From: CAWCDJ01 sp963836015
GTDB taxonomy: Bacteria > Acidobacteriota > Terriglobia > Bryobacterales > Bryobacteraceae
Length of the DNA: 64,000 nt
Reading direction: 5' to 3'
Assembly (NCBI GenBank): GCA_963836015.1
Contig: CAWIIF010000003.1
Coordinates: forward strand, 62,001-126,000
The notes under the pieces were generated by a model. It saw nothing but the letters and a program-made list of their open reading frames with translations, did not search any database and had not been told where the DNA came from. Positions 29,023 to 37,571 of this stretch are shown one piece after another (position 1 is the first letter of the stretch; every line of letters begins with the position of its first letter). The translations under genes and the position numbers were made by a program.

Positions 29023-31239
29023 ATGTCCGTCGTCGCCAGCCGCTATAACCTACTGGAGAAGGATGCCCGGGAGGCGCTTGCCGCCTGCGAGCCGGAGCGC
29101 TTCCGATACCGCGCCGAGGGAGGCGCTTACCTCAACCTGAGAGGCCTTGCGCTTGAGCCGCTCGAGGGAATCGATGAGGCTCACATCGCCAAACTGGCGC
29201 GGATTGTGCGCGGGCTGGCATTTACCGCGGTGGACGCCGCCCAGTCGGGACATCCGGGCGGATCGTCCTCCAAGGCAGAGCAGGTGTTGACGCTGCTGGC
29301 GAGCGGCGTTCTGCGGTTCGATGCGCGCCGGCCCAAGCATCCCGGGCGGGACCGGGTGGTCTGGTCGGCCGGCCACTGCTCGCCCCTGTTCCATGCCACG
29401 GTGGCGTTGATCTATGAATCGCTGCGGCAGAAGGGCTTCACCCTGGAAGGACAGGCCGCCGTCTATCCCGAGCAACTCGACCGCTTCCGCCGCTGGGACG
29501 GGCCGAGCGGCCACGTGGAATCGTACCAAGCGCTGGCCGACACCTCCACCGGATCGTCGGGCCACGGATTCTCGGCGGGCCTCGGCTTCGCCCTCCTGCA
29601 CCGCTCGTGCGGGCTCCCGACGCGGGCGTTCGTGATTGCGGGCGATGCCGAAAGCGAAGAGGGCATGAGCTACGAGGCCCGCAATGTCGCCTCGGCACTG
29701 GGGGTGCGCAACCTGGTGGTCACGCTCGATTTCAACACCTTCGGCATCGACGGCCCGATCGGCGAAGCCATGCCCGGACCGTATCTCAATCACTGGTTCG
29801 CGCAAGGTTGGAACATCATCGAGGCGGACGGCCACGACATCCGCGAGCTCGGCTACGCCTACCGCCTGGCAGCCGAAGGTCTGGGTCCCGAACGCCCCAC
29901 GGTGGTGATCTGCCATACGGTGAAGGGCCTCCATTACGGCCGCCTGGAAGGTACGGCCGATTCCCATGGCATGCCGCTCAAGCACGAGGAGTATGTCGAG
30001 GCGATGCGGCGAATGGGATTCCCGGGTGCCGGCATCCAGGCGGTGGTCGGCTCCCTGGGAGCGGGGGAACGCGATTACCTGGCCGGCCGCCTGGCAGTCG
30101 CGGCCTCCGGCATCCCGGGCGAAGCGGAGCTGGTAGGGCGCATGAAGACAGCGCTCGCCGGCCGGCCCATTCAGGACTACCGCAGCTTCGAACGGCCGGA
30201 GACGCTGCCGCCCGAACTCCTGTTCCCGGAAGGTGAATCCGTGCCCACCCGCAAGGCCACCGAGGCGTGGTTTGCATGGGCCATGAAGCACTCGGCCTTC
30301 TTCTATGTGGGCGCCGGCGACCTGATGAAGTCCATTCTCACCGGCAAGGCCGAAAGCGTATACGGCGTGATGCGGCCGGACAACCAGCTCGGCCGAGGCA
30401 TCCGCTTCGGCATCGCCGAGCAGAACATGGCGATGATCTCCTGTGCGATGGCGCAGGATACGCTGCCGGGCGGGTTCCGCCCCTTCTCCGCTTTCGCGAC
30501 GTACGGCGTGTTCACCTGCATGATGGCGAACTCCGTCCGCATGACGCTGATCAACAACGATGTGAACCCCGATTCCAAGGCGTTCTTCATCATGCTGGCG
30601 GCGCACGACGGCCCCGAGACCGGCGAAGACGGGCCGACGCATCACGGCCTCTTCTGGATGTCGCTGTTCACGGCCTACCCCGGAATCAAAGTCTACAAGC
30701 CGCTCGACGCCAATGAAGCGATCGAGATGCTCTTCCATGCCGCGAAACGGGGCGAGCCGGTGGTCTTCTCGGCTGTGCGACCCGGCACTCCGGTGCTGAA
30801 ACGCGGCAACGGGGTTCCACCGGCGCGCGAGGCCGTCAACGGCGCCTATGTCTTCAAGCGGTTCCGTGATAACGACAAGCCCAAGAAGGTGCTGGTAGTG
30901 AGCGGCGGCCAAGTGATGGCGAATCTGCTCGAGATTCTGCCCGATCTCGAAAAGCGATGGGACGTCAAGATTGTCGCGGTCACCTCACCGCAACTCTTCG
31001 AGGAGCTGCGCCGCGACGACCCGGAGAAGGCCGACGCCGTCCTTGCGGAAGGCGAGCGCCAGTACGTCACGACCCTGCACAACGGCTGGCCTGGTTTCCT
31101 CTACCCGTTCCTGCTGCCGGCCGACCATCAGGATCGCGCCATCGGAATGGACCGCTTCTCGCGCTCGGGCAAGCCGGACGAGATCTACCGCAATGCGGGC
31201 TTCGATGCGAAGGGGCTGCGCGAGAGGCTGCTGGGCTAG
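29023..31239 (+). CDS. tkt: Transketolase
   Basis: The 738-residue thiamine-diphosphate enzyme moves two-carbon ketol units in the pentose phosphate pathway. N-terminal domain: AAQSGHPGGSSSKAEQ, DRVVWSAGHCSPLFHA, and the cofactor motif beginning IAGDAESEEGMSYEA and ending LDFNTFGIDG, where the usual GDG is GDA. Central domain: RFGIAEQNMAMISCAMA and FRPFSAFATYGVF. Family-typical VKGLHYGRLEGTADSHGMPL is present. It is about 70 residues longer than E. coli TktA, mainly at the N-terminus. The ATG at 29023 has GGGAGGT 5 nt upstream. A CCACC/GGTGG hairpin (29000-29013) touches this ribosome-binding site. Confidence 0.93.
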   Translation: MSVVASRYNLLEKDAREALAACEPERFRYRAEGGAYLNLRGLALEPLEGIDEAHIAKLARIVRGLAFTAVDAAQSGHPGGSSSKAEQVLTLLASGVLRFDARRPKHPGRDRVVWSAGHCSPLFHATVALIYESLRQKGFTLEGQAAVYPEQLDRFRRWDGPSGHVESYQALADTSTGSSGHGFSAGLGFALLHRSCGLPTRAFVIAGDAESEEGMSYEARNVASALGVRNLVVTLDFNTFGIDGPIGEAMPGPYLNHWFAQGWNIIEADGHDIRELGYAYRLAAEGLGPERPTVVICHTVKGLHYGRLEGTADSHGMPLKHEEYVEAMRRMGFPGAGIQAVVGSLGAGERDYLAGRLAVAASGIPGEAELVGRMKTALAGRPIQDYRSFERPETLPPELLFPEGESVPTRKATEAWFAWAMKHSAFFYVGAGDLMKSILTGKAESVYGVMRPDNQLGRGIRFGIAEQNMAMISCAMAQDTLPGGFRPFSAFATYGVFTCMMANSVRMTLINNDVNPDSKAFFIMLAAHDGPETGEDGPTHHGLFWMSLFTAYPGIKVYKPLDANEAIEMLFHAAKRGEPVVFSAVRPGTPVLKRGNGVPPAREAVNGAYVFKRFRDNDKPKKVLVVSGGQVMANLLEILPDLEKRWDVKIVAVTSPQLFEELRRDDPEKADAVLAEGERQYVTTLHNGWPGFLYPFLLPADHQDRAIGMDRFSRSGKPDEIYRNAGFDAKGLRERLLG

Positions 31240-31259
31240 ACGGCTTTGGCCCCGGCGGT

Positions 31260-32726
31260 TTAGTGAAAACCGAAATGCTCGGGATTGCCGCCGATAATCA
31301 TCAGGGCGACCACTTTCGGCACGTACTCTCGGGTCTCTTCCGGAAGCGCGTGCACACGATAGAGATACCAGAAGTTGCGTTGTTCGATCGGATTCCGGAC
31401 CGTCTTCATGATCGCCTCTTTCACCTTTGACGGTCCCAGATTATACGCCGCCAGTGCCAGCATGACAGAACTGCCGGAACCGAAGTCCAGGATCAGGTTG
31501 CGAAGATAGTGGCACGCGGCTCGCGTAGAGCTTTGGAGATTCATGCGTTCGTCCACCTCCTGGTCGACGCGCAAACCGCAGGATCGCGCGGTTACGGGCG
31601 TGAGTTGCCACGGTCCCGCGGCGCCTGCGTGGCTGACCTGGCCGGGAGACAGAGCGCTTTCGACCACCGGGATATATGCCAGGTCGAGCGGCAACTGCTC
31701 GTGTTCGAGAACCTTGCGCACGGTCTCCAGGCGGACTTGATCGCCTTCAAGCGCCTTCGCTGTCAGCGCGCGATCCGACCCAGTGTAGCGGTCGATGTAG
31801 AACTGGACCCGCTGGGCAAACTCAGGCGGGACGCTGTACACTTCAGCGCCGAATTCCGCCAGCAGGCTGCGAATCTCGGCGCCAACAAAGTCCACAGGCT
31901 GATGCACGCCCACTCGGTAAAGGAGGCTGCGCTGTAATTCCTCGGCCTGGCCTTCATAGGCATCCAGCTGCGCAATCAGGCGGTCAGTCCCGGGGTCCGC
32001 CCCATTCGCTTTCTGCAACTGCGCTTCGATGGCGTGAATCCGCCGGTCGATGGCGCTCTTCTCGCGGTCCAAGTCCCAAATCTTCCACGCGGCTACGCCG
32101 GACACCACGACGAGGCTGGCAGCGAGGATGCCGATCACCCGGCGGAAACGCTTCCCGGTGTGCCGCACTGCCTGGTGCAGGGTTTGCCGCATGATGGTCA
32201 TGGTGGTATCGAGGAGGCCCTCGGCGCGCGCCCGGCGCGCCTGCGCGACGGCATTCGAAAGCAGGCCGTCAAACGTACCGGAAAGCGGCGTAGGGACAGC
32301 CGGCGGACCCGCCGGAATGCTGGCCGCGGGTATGGCCAGGGTCTTGTCGAGGTCCCCACACTGGTCGGAAGGCGGCGAGCCGGTGTTGTCCTCTTCCATG
32401 ACGAAAGAGAATTCGGGCCCCTGCGCACCAAGCCGGACGACCGCGGGTGCGCTCAGCGCGGCCTCCGAGACGCGCTCGCCGTTGAGAAAGCTCCCATTGG
32501 TGCTGCTCAGATCACGGACGCGGAAGCTGTCTCCGTCGCGGTGAATCTCCAGATGTTGGAGCGAAACGCCAGCCGCCTCCGTGCCCTCGAGCACGATATC
32601 GTTCTCGCGGCTCCGTCCGATGCGCGTTATGCCGTCCGGGATGGAATGCCGGAATCCGACCCGCGAACCAGACTGCGAGACGAGCCAAGCCCTGGTGTGC
32701 GACACTGCCGCGGACTGTTCAGCCAT
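31260..32726 (-). CDS. FHA-domain / lytic transglycosylase (MltD-like) fusion protein
   Basis: The 488-residue protein has an N-terminal forkhead-associated domain (about 28-105: ITRIGRSRENDIVLEG, VSLQHLEIHRDGDSF and LSSTNGSFLNGERVSE). A linker and a single membrane helix follow (about 195-218, RRVIGILAASLVVVSGVAAW), then a short coiled coil (REKSAIDRRIHAIEAQLQKA). The C-terminus is an SLT lytic transglycosylase domain with catalytic Glu356 in IPVVESALSPGQVSHAGAAG, PWQLTPVTA and LALAAYNLGPSKV, closest to MltD. The topology puts FHA in the cytoplasm and the peptidoglycan-cleaving domain in the periplasm, so phosphothreonine signals could control wall cleavage. GGAGGGG precedes the ATG. Confidence 0.9.
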   Translation of the reverse strand: MAEQSAAVSHTRAWLVSQSGSRVGFRHSIPDGITRIGRSRENDIVLEGTEAAGVSLQHLEIHRDGDSFRVRDLSSTNGSFLNGERVSEAALSAPAVVRLGAQGPEFSFVMEEDNTGSPPSDQCGDLDKTLAIPAASIPAGPPAVPTPLSGTFDGLLSNAVAQARRARAEGLLDTTMTIMRQTLHQAVRHTGKRFRRVIGILAASLVVVSGVAAWKIWDLDREKSAIDRRIHAIEAQLQKANGADPGTDRLIAQLDAYEGQAEELQRSLLYRVGVHQPVDFVGAEIRSLLAEFGAEVYSVPPEFAQRVQFYIDRYTGSDRALTAKALEGDQVRLETVRKVLEHEQLPLDLAYIPVVESALSPGQVSHAGAAGPWQLTPVTARSCGLRVDQEVDERMNLQSSTRAACHYLRNLILDFGSGSSVMLALAAYNLGPSKVKEAIMKTVRNPIEQRNFWYLYRVHALPEETREYVPKVVALMIIGGNPEHFGFH

Positions 32727-32828
32727 CTTCCCCTCCGGGTTCTCCGCCTGACCAGTTTGTTACTACGATGATTTCACGTCCGGAGGCGGCCGGCAAATGA
32801 GGAAGATCGATTAAACTGAACGTCAGAC

Positions 32829-33995
32829 ATGAAGCTGTTCCTGATCGGGTGGATTGCCGGGTCTTTGTGCCTTCCCGTGTGGGGACAGCTCCAGGGCCTC
32901 CGCGACGCTACGCAGATCGGGCCCGCGACCGGGGCGATGGCCGCCGCATTCTCCTTGCCCGATCAGTCCGGCCAACGTCGGACCATGGAATCGCTGATGG
33001 GCCCGCAAGGGCTCGTGCTGGTGTTCTTCCGTTCGGCCGACTGGTGAGTGTACTGCAAGGGGCAGCTGGTCGAGCTGCAACACGATGCCGCCATCTTGCA
33101 CCACGCCGGGCTGGGACTCGCGGCCATCAGCTACGACAGCAGTGCGGTCCTGAGTGAATTTTCCAAACGAAAATTGATCACGTTTCCTCTCTTGTCCGAT
33201 CACGAATCGCAGGTAATCCGCGCCTACGGCCTCGCGGACCGGAGATACCGGAAGGGCATGGAGCTCGATGTAGACAAGGAACAGGTCTACTTCAATTCGG
33301 TCGGGCGTGTGCCGGTCTTCGGGCTCTCCTATCCCGGCGTGTTTGTTCTGGCGCGCGACGGTCGCGTGAAGTGGCGTTTCGTTTCCGAAGGTCCCGAGTT
33401 GCGGCTCACCGGCGCGGCCATCCTGGAGGAGGCCGTGGGCGGGATCGCCGACCAAAGCCGGACGTCCGTTTCCAGCCGCGACATCGGAGTTGCCGCGACG
33501 GCTACCAATACCTCCGTCGGCCTGGGGACCCGCATCCGGATCGCCGTCGAGCTTAAGGTCCCTAAGGGATTCCACGTCTACAGTCCTGAGGTGGGAAGCG
33601 AATACAAAGGGGTGACGTGGCAAATGGATTCCACCGATTGCCTGGAGATCGGCGAGCCGGTCTATCCCACACCGGAACGGAAGTTCATGAAATCGACCGG
33701 CGAGAATCTGCCCGTCTACGAGGGCACGCTGCGGATCAGCCGCGAGATCGTCGTCAAGCCGGCGATCCGCGCGTCCGATCCATCGATTTTCAAGCTGTTC
33801 TGCGAGCGCTGTCTTGACGCCGCCTCGCGCATCAAGGCATCGGGAGTGCTGAAGTTTCAAGCGTGCGATCAGCGGCAGTGCTACCCTCCGCAGACGGTGC
33901 GGCCCCAGTGGACCTTCCTATTCGTCCCTCCCGACCGGCAGCGTTCGCCGGATGACCTGAAGCGGGAGTTCGAAGAGTTCCAGCCCAAGAAGTGA
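32829..33995 (+). CDS. Selenocysteine-containing redoxin (AhpC/TSA-like) fused to a DsbD-N-like domain
   Basis: Read through one in-frame TGA (codon 73), this is a continuous 388-residue protein. A signal peptide (MKLFLIGWIAGSLCLPVWGQ) leads to a peroxiredoxin-like thioredoxin fold: FSLPDQSGQRRTMESLMG, LVLVFFRSADW, then TGA, then VYCKGQLVELQ and LLSDHESQVIRAYGLAD. Homologues carry Cys at the TGA position (SADWCPYCK), so the site would be a Sec73-x-x-Cys76 redox motif. Residues about 220-388 resemble the N-terminal domain of DsbD (VPKGFHVYSPEVGSEYKGV and LKFQACDQRQCYPPQTV), with a cysteine pair. A hairpin just after the TGA fits a bacterial SECIS. Conventional calling would give two separate genes. 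Expected role: periplasmic peroxide or disulfide reduction. Confidence 0.85.
33045..33078 (+). promoter_or_regulatory. UGA selenocysteine codon with bacterial SECIS hairpin
   Basis: The TGA at 33045-33047 is followed, 14 nt later, by a perfect 6-bp stem GCAGCT/AGCTGC (33062-33067 and 33073-33078) closing a GGTCG loop. In E. coli fdhF the SelB-binding loop also carries GGTC, with its first G about 19 nt after the UGA; here the loop G is about 21 nt after. Stem, loop bases and distance all fit SelB recognition. Confidence 0.75.
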
Positions 33996-36900
33996 GCTGT
34001 CCGTTCCCCCTTGGCCGTCCCGGTCGCCGGTTACCGCCGGGCGAGCTGCGCGGCGCTCCTTTCGAGCGTGTCGTAAAGCGGCGCGGCCGGAGTGACGACG
34101 TCCGGCTCTTCCGCCACCGACACCGCCAGAATGCGGATCTTCTGGTTGTCCGGCAGCGTCAGCGTGCGGGCGTTCGCCGGCAGGTCGATCGCGTAGGCGT
34201 AACAGGTAGGAGTAGGCGTACGGATCGTTTTGCCCATCGGCCGTGTGCTGGTGGGAAACGAACCATGCCACAGGCGCGGTCTTCACATAGCCCGGCCTGA
34301 TCCCCACCATCTTGCCGAACGGATCGGTGCGGGTGCGCGGCGCATCCGCAGGGGCGCCGGGCCGTTGCCGGACCGGCACTTCCGCCGGCTCCCAGCTACG
34401 GTTGTCCCATTGACCGATGAACCCGCTCCAGCTCTGCACCGACACGCTGACGGAATTGGCGCCGGCCTGGAAAGTGCCGGTCTGATCGCCGTCGGCGGCG
34501 GCCAGAACGTAGACGCGGTTGAACTTTCCGGCAGGCAGATCGAGCTTCTGCCCCTTGGCTGCCACGGCATTCGGAACGCCCGTCCCAGCCGCCGCGAGAG
34601 TGAATTTCACGCCCCCGAAATCGACCGATGACGGCATCATCTCCGCCGGAATGGCCTTGCCGGCGGCCGAGAATCCGCCCACCGTCCTGGTCTCGTCGTT
34701 ACTCGCCACCGCCAGATCGTAGGCGAGCTTCACCGGCTGGGAGGTGAGCGAGGGCACTTTCGCAGCCGGCCGCAGTTTCAGAGCGAAGGTTCGCGGCTGG
34801 AATGCGGAGAACGAGGCCGCCAGCCTGCCACCGGACACTGTGGCCGGCCCCACCGGCTCTTCCGCGCCATTGATCTCACGCGCGGCAATTATCTGTGAGG
34901 AGGGGAACGCCAGCTGCACGTTCTGCGCGCCCTTGCCGTCGATCTCGACCAGCCGCACCACGACCTCGTCGCTCTGCTCGGCCTTCTTCAACGCCAGCAC
35001 ACGGATCCGAGGATTGTTCACGGTCATTAGCGAGAATGTCTTGCCGAGCGCGCCCGGGTGCTTCGGGCTCTCGAACGCGATGAGCGGCTGGTTCAGGCGG
35101 TAGGCCTGCCAGTCGGTCTGCGCCTGCTGCCAGTTGCCGGCGTGGCCGGCGAGGCCGAACACGAATTCGTGGTGTCCAAGGTCCTGCGTGCCCTGGTCGG
35201 GGTAGCCGCCGCGCGTGCCGGGTGTCCGCACCAGGGTCAGCCGCAGCGTCCGGGCATCCGGCTTATCCGACGCGTTCTTGCAGTCGGTCAGGATAGTGAT
35301 GCCGTAGGCGCCGCTTTGGTCCGTGAGATCGACCCACTGGTGCGACGCCACTTCGAACTGGCGCTCCTGCTCGGTGGGCCGCTGGATCGTGCCGATATCC
35401 CAGTTGTATGTGGCGTTTTCGTTCGATGCCGTCAGCGGGAAGACGGATTTCAGGTTCGCTTCCTTCGTATTCCAGTCGATTACGTTGCCGAATTCGATGC
35501 GATTGCCCGCGTCTCCCGCCGCGAGGCTGACGGTCTGGGCGAACTTCGAGCCTTCGGTTTCGCGCACGACTTCGACGGCCACCCGGGCGGGACCGCTCTG
35601 CGCGATCCGGATTTTAGCCGGACCGCCGACTATGGCCCGCGGCGCGGCGCGCTCCTGGTCGTAGTCCATATTCCAAGCGGGCCAGTTGCGCGGATTGTCG
35701 GTGCTGATCGCGAGGCGAATCGGCGCGGAGAGCAGCTCCTTCCCCGCAGTTTTGTCGTAGATGCTCGCGACGTCGCCGCCGGTATCGAGTTTCACGAGGT
35801 ATCGCTGGTTCTCGAGCGACGATTCCGTCACCTTCAGGGCAGAGGCCGCTGGGGCATCCGCCGGCTGCACGTCGTATACCGTGTAGCCCACGGACGGAGT
35901 CTTGGCGAGGAAGAGCACCTTGCCGCCTTCGATCTGCGCCGGTACGTCCTTGCCGTCCGGTCCGGTCACGCGCACTGCTTTCGGCGCGCCACCGGGGAAG
36001 GCGACGGCCGCCTCCACCAGGTCTTCGCGCGGGATGTTGAGCGAGTTATAGACCACTACCGCCTGGCCCTTGGCCTGGGTGTTCATTCCCGACGCCACTG
36101 CCTCCGTGGCGCTGGTCAGCACGCCGGCGAACTGGTTGAGCGCGATAATCTGGTCGTTCCAAGCGTACTCGTATGCTTTCGGCGTGGACGTGCCGGGAAT
36201 GATGTCGTGGAACTGGCCGCCCAACACCAGGCCCCAGGCATCGTTCAAACGCTGCTGCGGGTAGGGACGCCCGCCCAGCAGTTGTGCGGCCACCGAGGCC
36301 TTCTCCGCCGCATCCGCCAATACTTCATTCTTGCGGTTCCACCGCTTCATGTAGGTCTCGGACGTGATGGAGCCGGCGGAGTGGTTGATCAGCTCCAGGT
36401 CGCCTTTGTAGCGCGGGAATTTCGCGGTCTGCTCCGGCTTGATGTCGAGGAACATCTGCTCCGCGTTGGCCGAGATTACGTGGACCGGCCCGTCGCCCAC
36501 CTGCACTTCGGGCGCAGGCGGAGGGGGCGGCGCCTGTTCGCCGCCGCGTTCCCCGCGTCCGCCGAAGGCCGGAATCGAAATCTTCTCCTTGGTGACGATG
36601 GCTTCCATCAGCTTGATGGAATTCTCGGTCGGCGCCCCGCCGATGTCGCCGGTCCCATAGTAGTGGTAGTCGGCGAAGATGCCGGTCAGGCTGCCATTGA
36701 TCTGAATGCGCTTCACCCAGTCCTCCTGCTGGCCGAGGAAGCGCTGCATCATCTGTTGCTGCTGCGGCGTGAGCGACGGATCGGGCGGCGGCGGAGGCGC
36801 CGGGCTCTTGCTCAGGTCATAGGTCACCGACCCGGCGTAGTTCCCGGGATTGAGCGCCGCGATCACGCTCTTGCCATCCGGCCCCTCCCAGATTCCGACA

Positions 36901-37505
36901 TTGAACGGGATGCCGTCCGGCGTCTTCTCCGGCGAATCCGGACCGCCTACGTGCGGCGCCGGCTGCCAGGCCGCGGAGAGTTTTTGCGTGGAGAAACCCT
37001 TGATCCCGGTATGGGCCAGAATGCTGGGCAGCGACGACGGGAACCCGAAGCAGTCCGGCAGCATGTATTCCGCGCTGGTCTTGCCGAATTCCCTGCGGAA
37101 ATACAGCTTGCCGTAGAGAATCTGCCGGATGATCGATTCCGCGTTCGGTGAATTGACGTCACTCTCCTCCCACGAAGAGCCGGCCGCGAACCAGCGGCCC
37201 GAATCGACGTACTTCTTCACCTTCGCGTAGTCGGCCGGGAAATATTCCTTCATCATGCGGTACCGGTTAGCGCCGCTGAAATTGAAGATGTAGTGCGGGT
37301 ACTTCTCGAAGTAACCGAAGTTCAACCGCATCGTATCCCTGATGTACTGGCTGATCGTGGTGGGATATTCCCACCGCCACTGCGTATCGAGATGGGCGTA
37401 GCCGACCACGTATAGCGTCGGCTGTTTCGCCAGGTCCGGGCGGTCGGCCGCCCGTGTGAAGAGGCCCACCAGCAGCAAGGGAAGAAGTCGCAGCATGCGT
37501 CGCAT
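33918..37505 (-). CDS. GH38 alpha-mannosidase, frameshifted near the C-terminus
   Basis: This exported protein (signal MRRMLRLLPLLLVGLFTRAA) has the GH38 catalytic block VVGYAHLDTQWRWEYPTTIS and YMLPDCFGFPSSLPSILAHT, with GIKGFSTQKLSAAW, a middle helical domain and C-terminal beta domains. It is a close paralogue of the GH38 gene starting at 42808. The paralogue's ending (YGIDLPANAKTLTLPDN, LAVSVAEEG) appears here in another frame, ending at 34031. One extra base near 34200 (TTACGCC where TTCGCC is expected) causes the shift. The frame as read runs on to 33918 and overlaps the selenoprotein end. So the last 56 or so genuine residues are replaced by about 93 unrelated ones. It may be a fresh mutation or a sequence error. 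Confidence 0.85.
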   Translation of the reverse strand: MRRMLRLLPLLLVGLFTRAADRPDLAKQPTLYVVGYAHLDTQWRWEYPTTISQYIRDTMRLNFGYFEKYPHYIFNFSGANRYRMMKEYFPADYAKVKKYVDSGRWFAAGSSWEESDVNSPNAESIIRQILYGKLYFRREFGKTSAEYMLPDCFGFPSSLPSILAHTGIKGFSTQKLSAAWQPAPHVGGPDSPEKTPDGIPFNVGIWEGPDGKSVIAALNPGNYAGSVTYDLSKSPAPPPPPDPSLTPQQQQMMQRFLGQQEDWVKRIQINGSLTGIFADYHYYGTGDIGGAPTENSIKLMEAIVTKEKISIPAFGGRGERGGEQAPPPPPAPEVQVGDGPVHVISANAEQMFLDIKPEQTAKFPRYKGDLELINHSAGSITSETYMKRWNRKNEVLADAAEKASVAAQLLGGRPYPQQRLNDAWGLVLGGQFHDIIPGTSTPKAYEYAWNDQIIALNQFAGVLTSATEAVASGMNTQAKGQAVVVYNSLNIPREDLVEAAVAFPGGAPKAVRVTGPDGKDVPAQIEGGKVLFLAKTPSVGYTVYDVQPADAPAASALKVTESSLENQRYLVKLDTGGDVASIYDKTAGKELLSAPIRLAISTDNPRNWPAWNMDYDQERAAPRAIVGGPAKIRIAQSGPARVAVEVVRETEGSKFAQTVSLAAGDAGNRIEFGNVIDWNTKEANLKSVFPLTASNENATYNWDIGTIQRPTEQERQFEVASHQWVDLTDQSGAYGITILTDCKNASDKPDARTLRLTLVRTPGTRGGYPDQGTQDLGHHEFVFGLAGHAGNWQQAQTDWQAYRLNQPLIAFESPKHPGALGKTFSLMTVNNPRIRVLALKKAEQSDEVVVRLVEIDGKGAQNVQLAFPSSQIIAAREINGAEEPVGPATVSGGRLAASFSAFQPRTFALKLRPAAKVPSLTSQPVKLAYDLAVASNDETRTVGGFSAAGKAIPAEMMPSSVDFGGVKFTLAAAGTGVPNAVAAKGQKLDLPAGKFNRVYVLAAADGDQTGTFQAGANSVSVSVQSWSGFIGQWDNRSWEPAEVPVRQRPGAPADAPRTRTDPFGKMVGIRPGYVKTAPVAWFVSHQHTADGQNDPYAYSYLLRLRDRPAGERPHADAAGQPEDPHSGGVGGGRAGRRHSGRAALRHARKERRAARPAVTGDRDGQGGTDSSLLGLELFELPLQVIRRTLPVGRDE

Positions 37506-37571
37506 GTGCACGAGGTTAACGCACGGCAGGGCCGAATTCCAGCTAATAGGGTCTTAAACTAGTATTGGAAC

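Noticed and set aside
29050..30912. A 620-codon minus-strand open frame
   Set aside because: Antisense to transketolase; no family features.
31240..31259. Terminator between the convergent transketolase and FHA-transglycosylase genes
   Set aside because: No stable stem followed by a T-run is visible in the 20-bp gap.
33048..33995. A separate gene starting at GTG right after the TGA
   Set aside because: It would start inside the redoxin active site, with no signal peptide or ribosome-binding site; read-through as selenocysteine explains the data better.
35058..37151. A 697-codon plus-strand open frame
   Set aside because: Antisense to the GH38 gene and without domains.
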